Source of the DNA: Pseudomonas sp. ML2-2023-3
GTDB taxonomy: Bacteria > Pseudomonadota > Gammaproteobacteria > Pseudomonadales > Pseudomonadaceae
Assembly (NCBI RefSeq): GCF_037055275.1
Contig: NZ_CP146343.1
Span: 4,188,501-4,252,500, forward strand
DNA length: 64,000 nucleotides
Direction: 5' to 3'
In this document: positions 63,261 through 64,000 of the stretch, in pieces
How the letters are laid out: each line of letters starts with the position of its first letter
How positions within the stretch are numbered: the first letter of the stretch is position 1
Notes under the pieces: model-generated
Databases searched by the model: none
Told to the model about the DNA's origin: nothing
What the model saw: the letters and a program-made list of their open reading frames with translations, nothing else
Position numbers and translations under genes: made by a program

Positions 63261-64000
63261 TCAGCCTACCCGCTTGGGAGGGCTGTGATAGATATCAGCG
63301 AACATATCGGCCATGGCTTCTTCGCTGGGTTCTTCCTGCATTTGCACACTCACTGCGCGACTCACCAACTGGTGACGGCGCGGCAGGTGAAGGTCATCCG
63401 GAATCCTTGGACCATCGGTGAGGTACGCCACCGGCAGCCCGTGACTGATCGCCAGGCTCAACACCTCGCCCAGGCTTGCCGTTTCATCCAGTTTGGTCAG
63501 GATGCAACCGGCCAGCCCGCAACGCTTGTAACTGAGGTACGCCGCCGTCAGCACCTGTTTCTGGCTGGTGGTGGCCAGTACCAGATAATTTCTGGCCTTG
63601 ATGCCCCGCCCCGCGAGGCTTTCCAGCTGCAGGCGCAACGCCGGGTCGCTGGCTTGCAGCCCGGCAGTGTCCACCAGCACCACGCGCTTGCGCACCAGTG
63701 GCTCAAGGGTCTGGCCCAACGACTGACCGGGGGCCACGTGGGTCACCGGTACGTTGAGAATCCGGCCCAGGGTCTTGAGTTGCTCCTGGGCGCCAATACG
63801 AAAGCTGTCCATGCTCACCAGGGCAATGTTCTGCGCGCCGTACTTGAGCACATAACGCGCCGCCAGCTTGGCCAGCGTGGTGGTTTTACCCATCCCTGCG
63901 GGGCCGACCATCGCGATCACACCGCCCTCTTCCAGCGGTTCCAGCTCAGGCGTGGCAATCATGCGCGCCAGGTGCGCCAACAGCATCCGCCAGGCCTGAC
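63261..64000 (-). CDS. flhF: Flagellar GTPase FlhF, N-terminus cut by window
   Basis: C-terminal ~245 residues of the SRP-like GTPase FlhF, which sets the polar site of flagellum assembly. Visible are the P-loop GPAGMGKTTTLAKLAARYVL, the guanine-nucleotide switch VLVDTAGLQASDP and the TKLDETASLGEVLSLAISHG base-specificity segment. The frame stays open to the right edge (QAWRML...), so the start lies outside. Confidence 0.95.
   Translation of the reverse strand, partial: QAWRMLLAHLARMIATPELEPLEEGGVIAMVGPAGMGKTTTLAKLAARYVLKYGAQNIALVSMDSFRIGAQEQLKTLGRILNVPVTHVAPGQSLGQTLEPLVRKRVVLVDTAGLQASDPALRLQLESLAGRGIKARNYLVLATTSQKQVLTAAYLSYKRCGLAGCILTKLDETASLGEVLSLAISHGLPVAYLTDGPRIPDDLHLPRRHQLVSRAVSVQMQEEPSEEAMADMFADIYHSPPKRVG

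Noticed and set aside
1..64000. tRNA, rRNA or intact insertion sequences
   Set aside because: No cloverleaf, rRNA core or transposase was recognised; the only mobile-element trace is the recombinase relic at 8996-9277.

Overview
The window reads as a chromosomal segment of a Pseudomonas, most like the fluorescens/putida side of the genus. The signs are a moderately high G+C, long runs of operons in a typical Pseudomonas order (mtnD-MFS-aroC-hydrolase-prmB-hydrolase-Smr-folE; ccmABCDEFGHI; flhF-fleN-fliA-cheYZAB-motCD), and dispersed intergenic palindromes whose arms read like GTGGGAGCGGGCTTGCTCGC. No rRNA, tRNA, CRISPR array or intact insertion sequence was seen.

Layout. (1) 1-7.7 kb: housekeeping genes including mtnD (truncated by the window edge), aroC, prmB and an Smr-domain protein. 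(2) 7.7-9.3 kb: a small accessory insertion with an orphan REC-LuxR response regulator, an unknown 86-aa protein and the C-terminal relic of a tyrosine recombinase, abutting folE. (3) 9.3-12.7 kb: folE, a glutaredoxin-like protein, a GST, and a PLP aminotransferase facing a MarR regulator. (4) 12.9-23.7 kb: purine and urate catabolism. It holds a purine permease, uraH, puuE, uraD, alc, allA, puuD, a urate/xanthine-type permease and two tandem Tsx-like outer-membrane channels. (5) 23.7-27.4 kb: two TetR regulators, an MFS exporter and a DUF808 protein. (6) 27.5-33 kb: glcG-like, gcl, hyi, glxR and a urea transporter, which take glyoxylate to glycerate and handle urea. (7) 33-40.6 kb: a potassium channel, a sulfate-binding protein, topB, a PhzF protein, an SSS symporter with a 43-aa partner, and a lipoprotein. 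(8) 40.7-47.7 kb: the complete ccmA-I cytochrome c maturation operon. (9) 47.8-64 kb: FliK-like and FlhB-like proteins, an accessory amidase/VOC/LysR block, then the chemotaxis and motility cluster up to flhF, cut by the right edge.

How the genes fit together. Regions 4 and 6 form one carbon/nitrogen route: urate is oxidised by the membrane-bound PuuD, then passes through hydroxyisourate, OHCU, allantoin, allantoate and ureidoglycolate to glyoxylate plus urea. Gcl, Hyi and GlxR carry glyoxylate to glycerate. The palindrome TTGTATACAA (or a one-base variant) occurs five times, only in the control regions of the purine permease, uraH/puuE and glcG/gcl, and suggests a shared trans-acting regulator. 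In region 9, CheA carries a 44-residue-period repeat in its linker and lies near a ParA-like ATPase and a CheW-domain protein of the ParC/ParP type, with a sigma-28-like promoter before the latter. This suggests polar placement of the chemoreceptor array.
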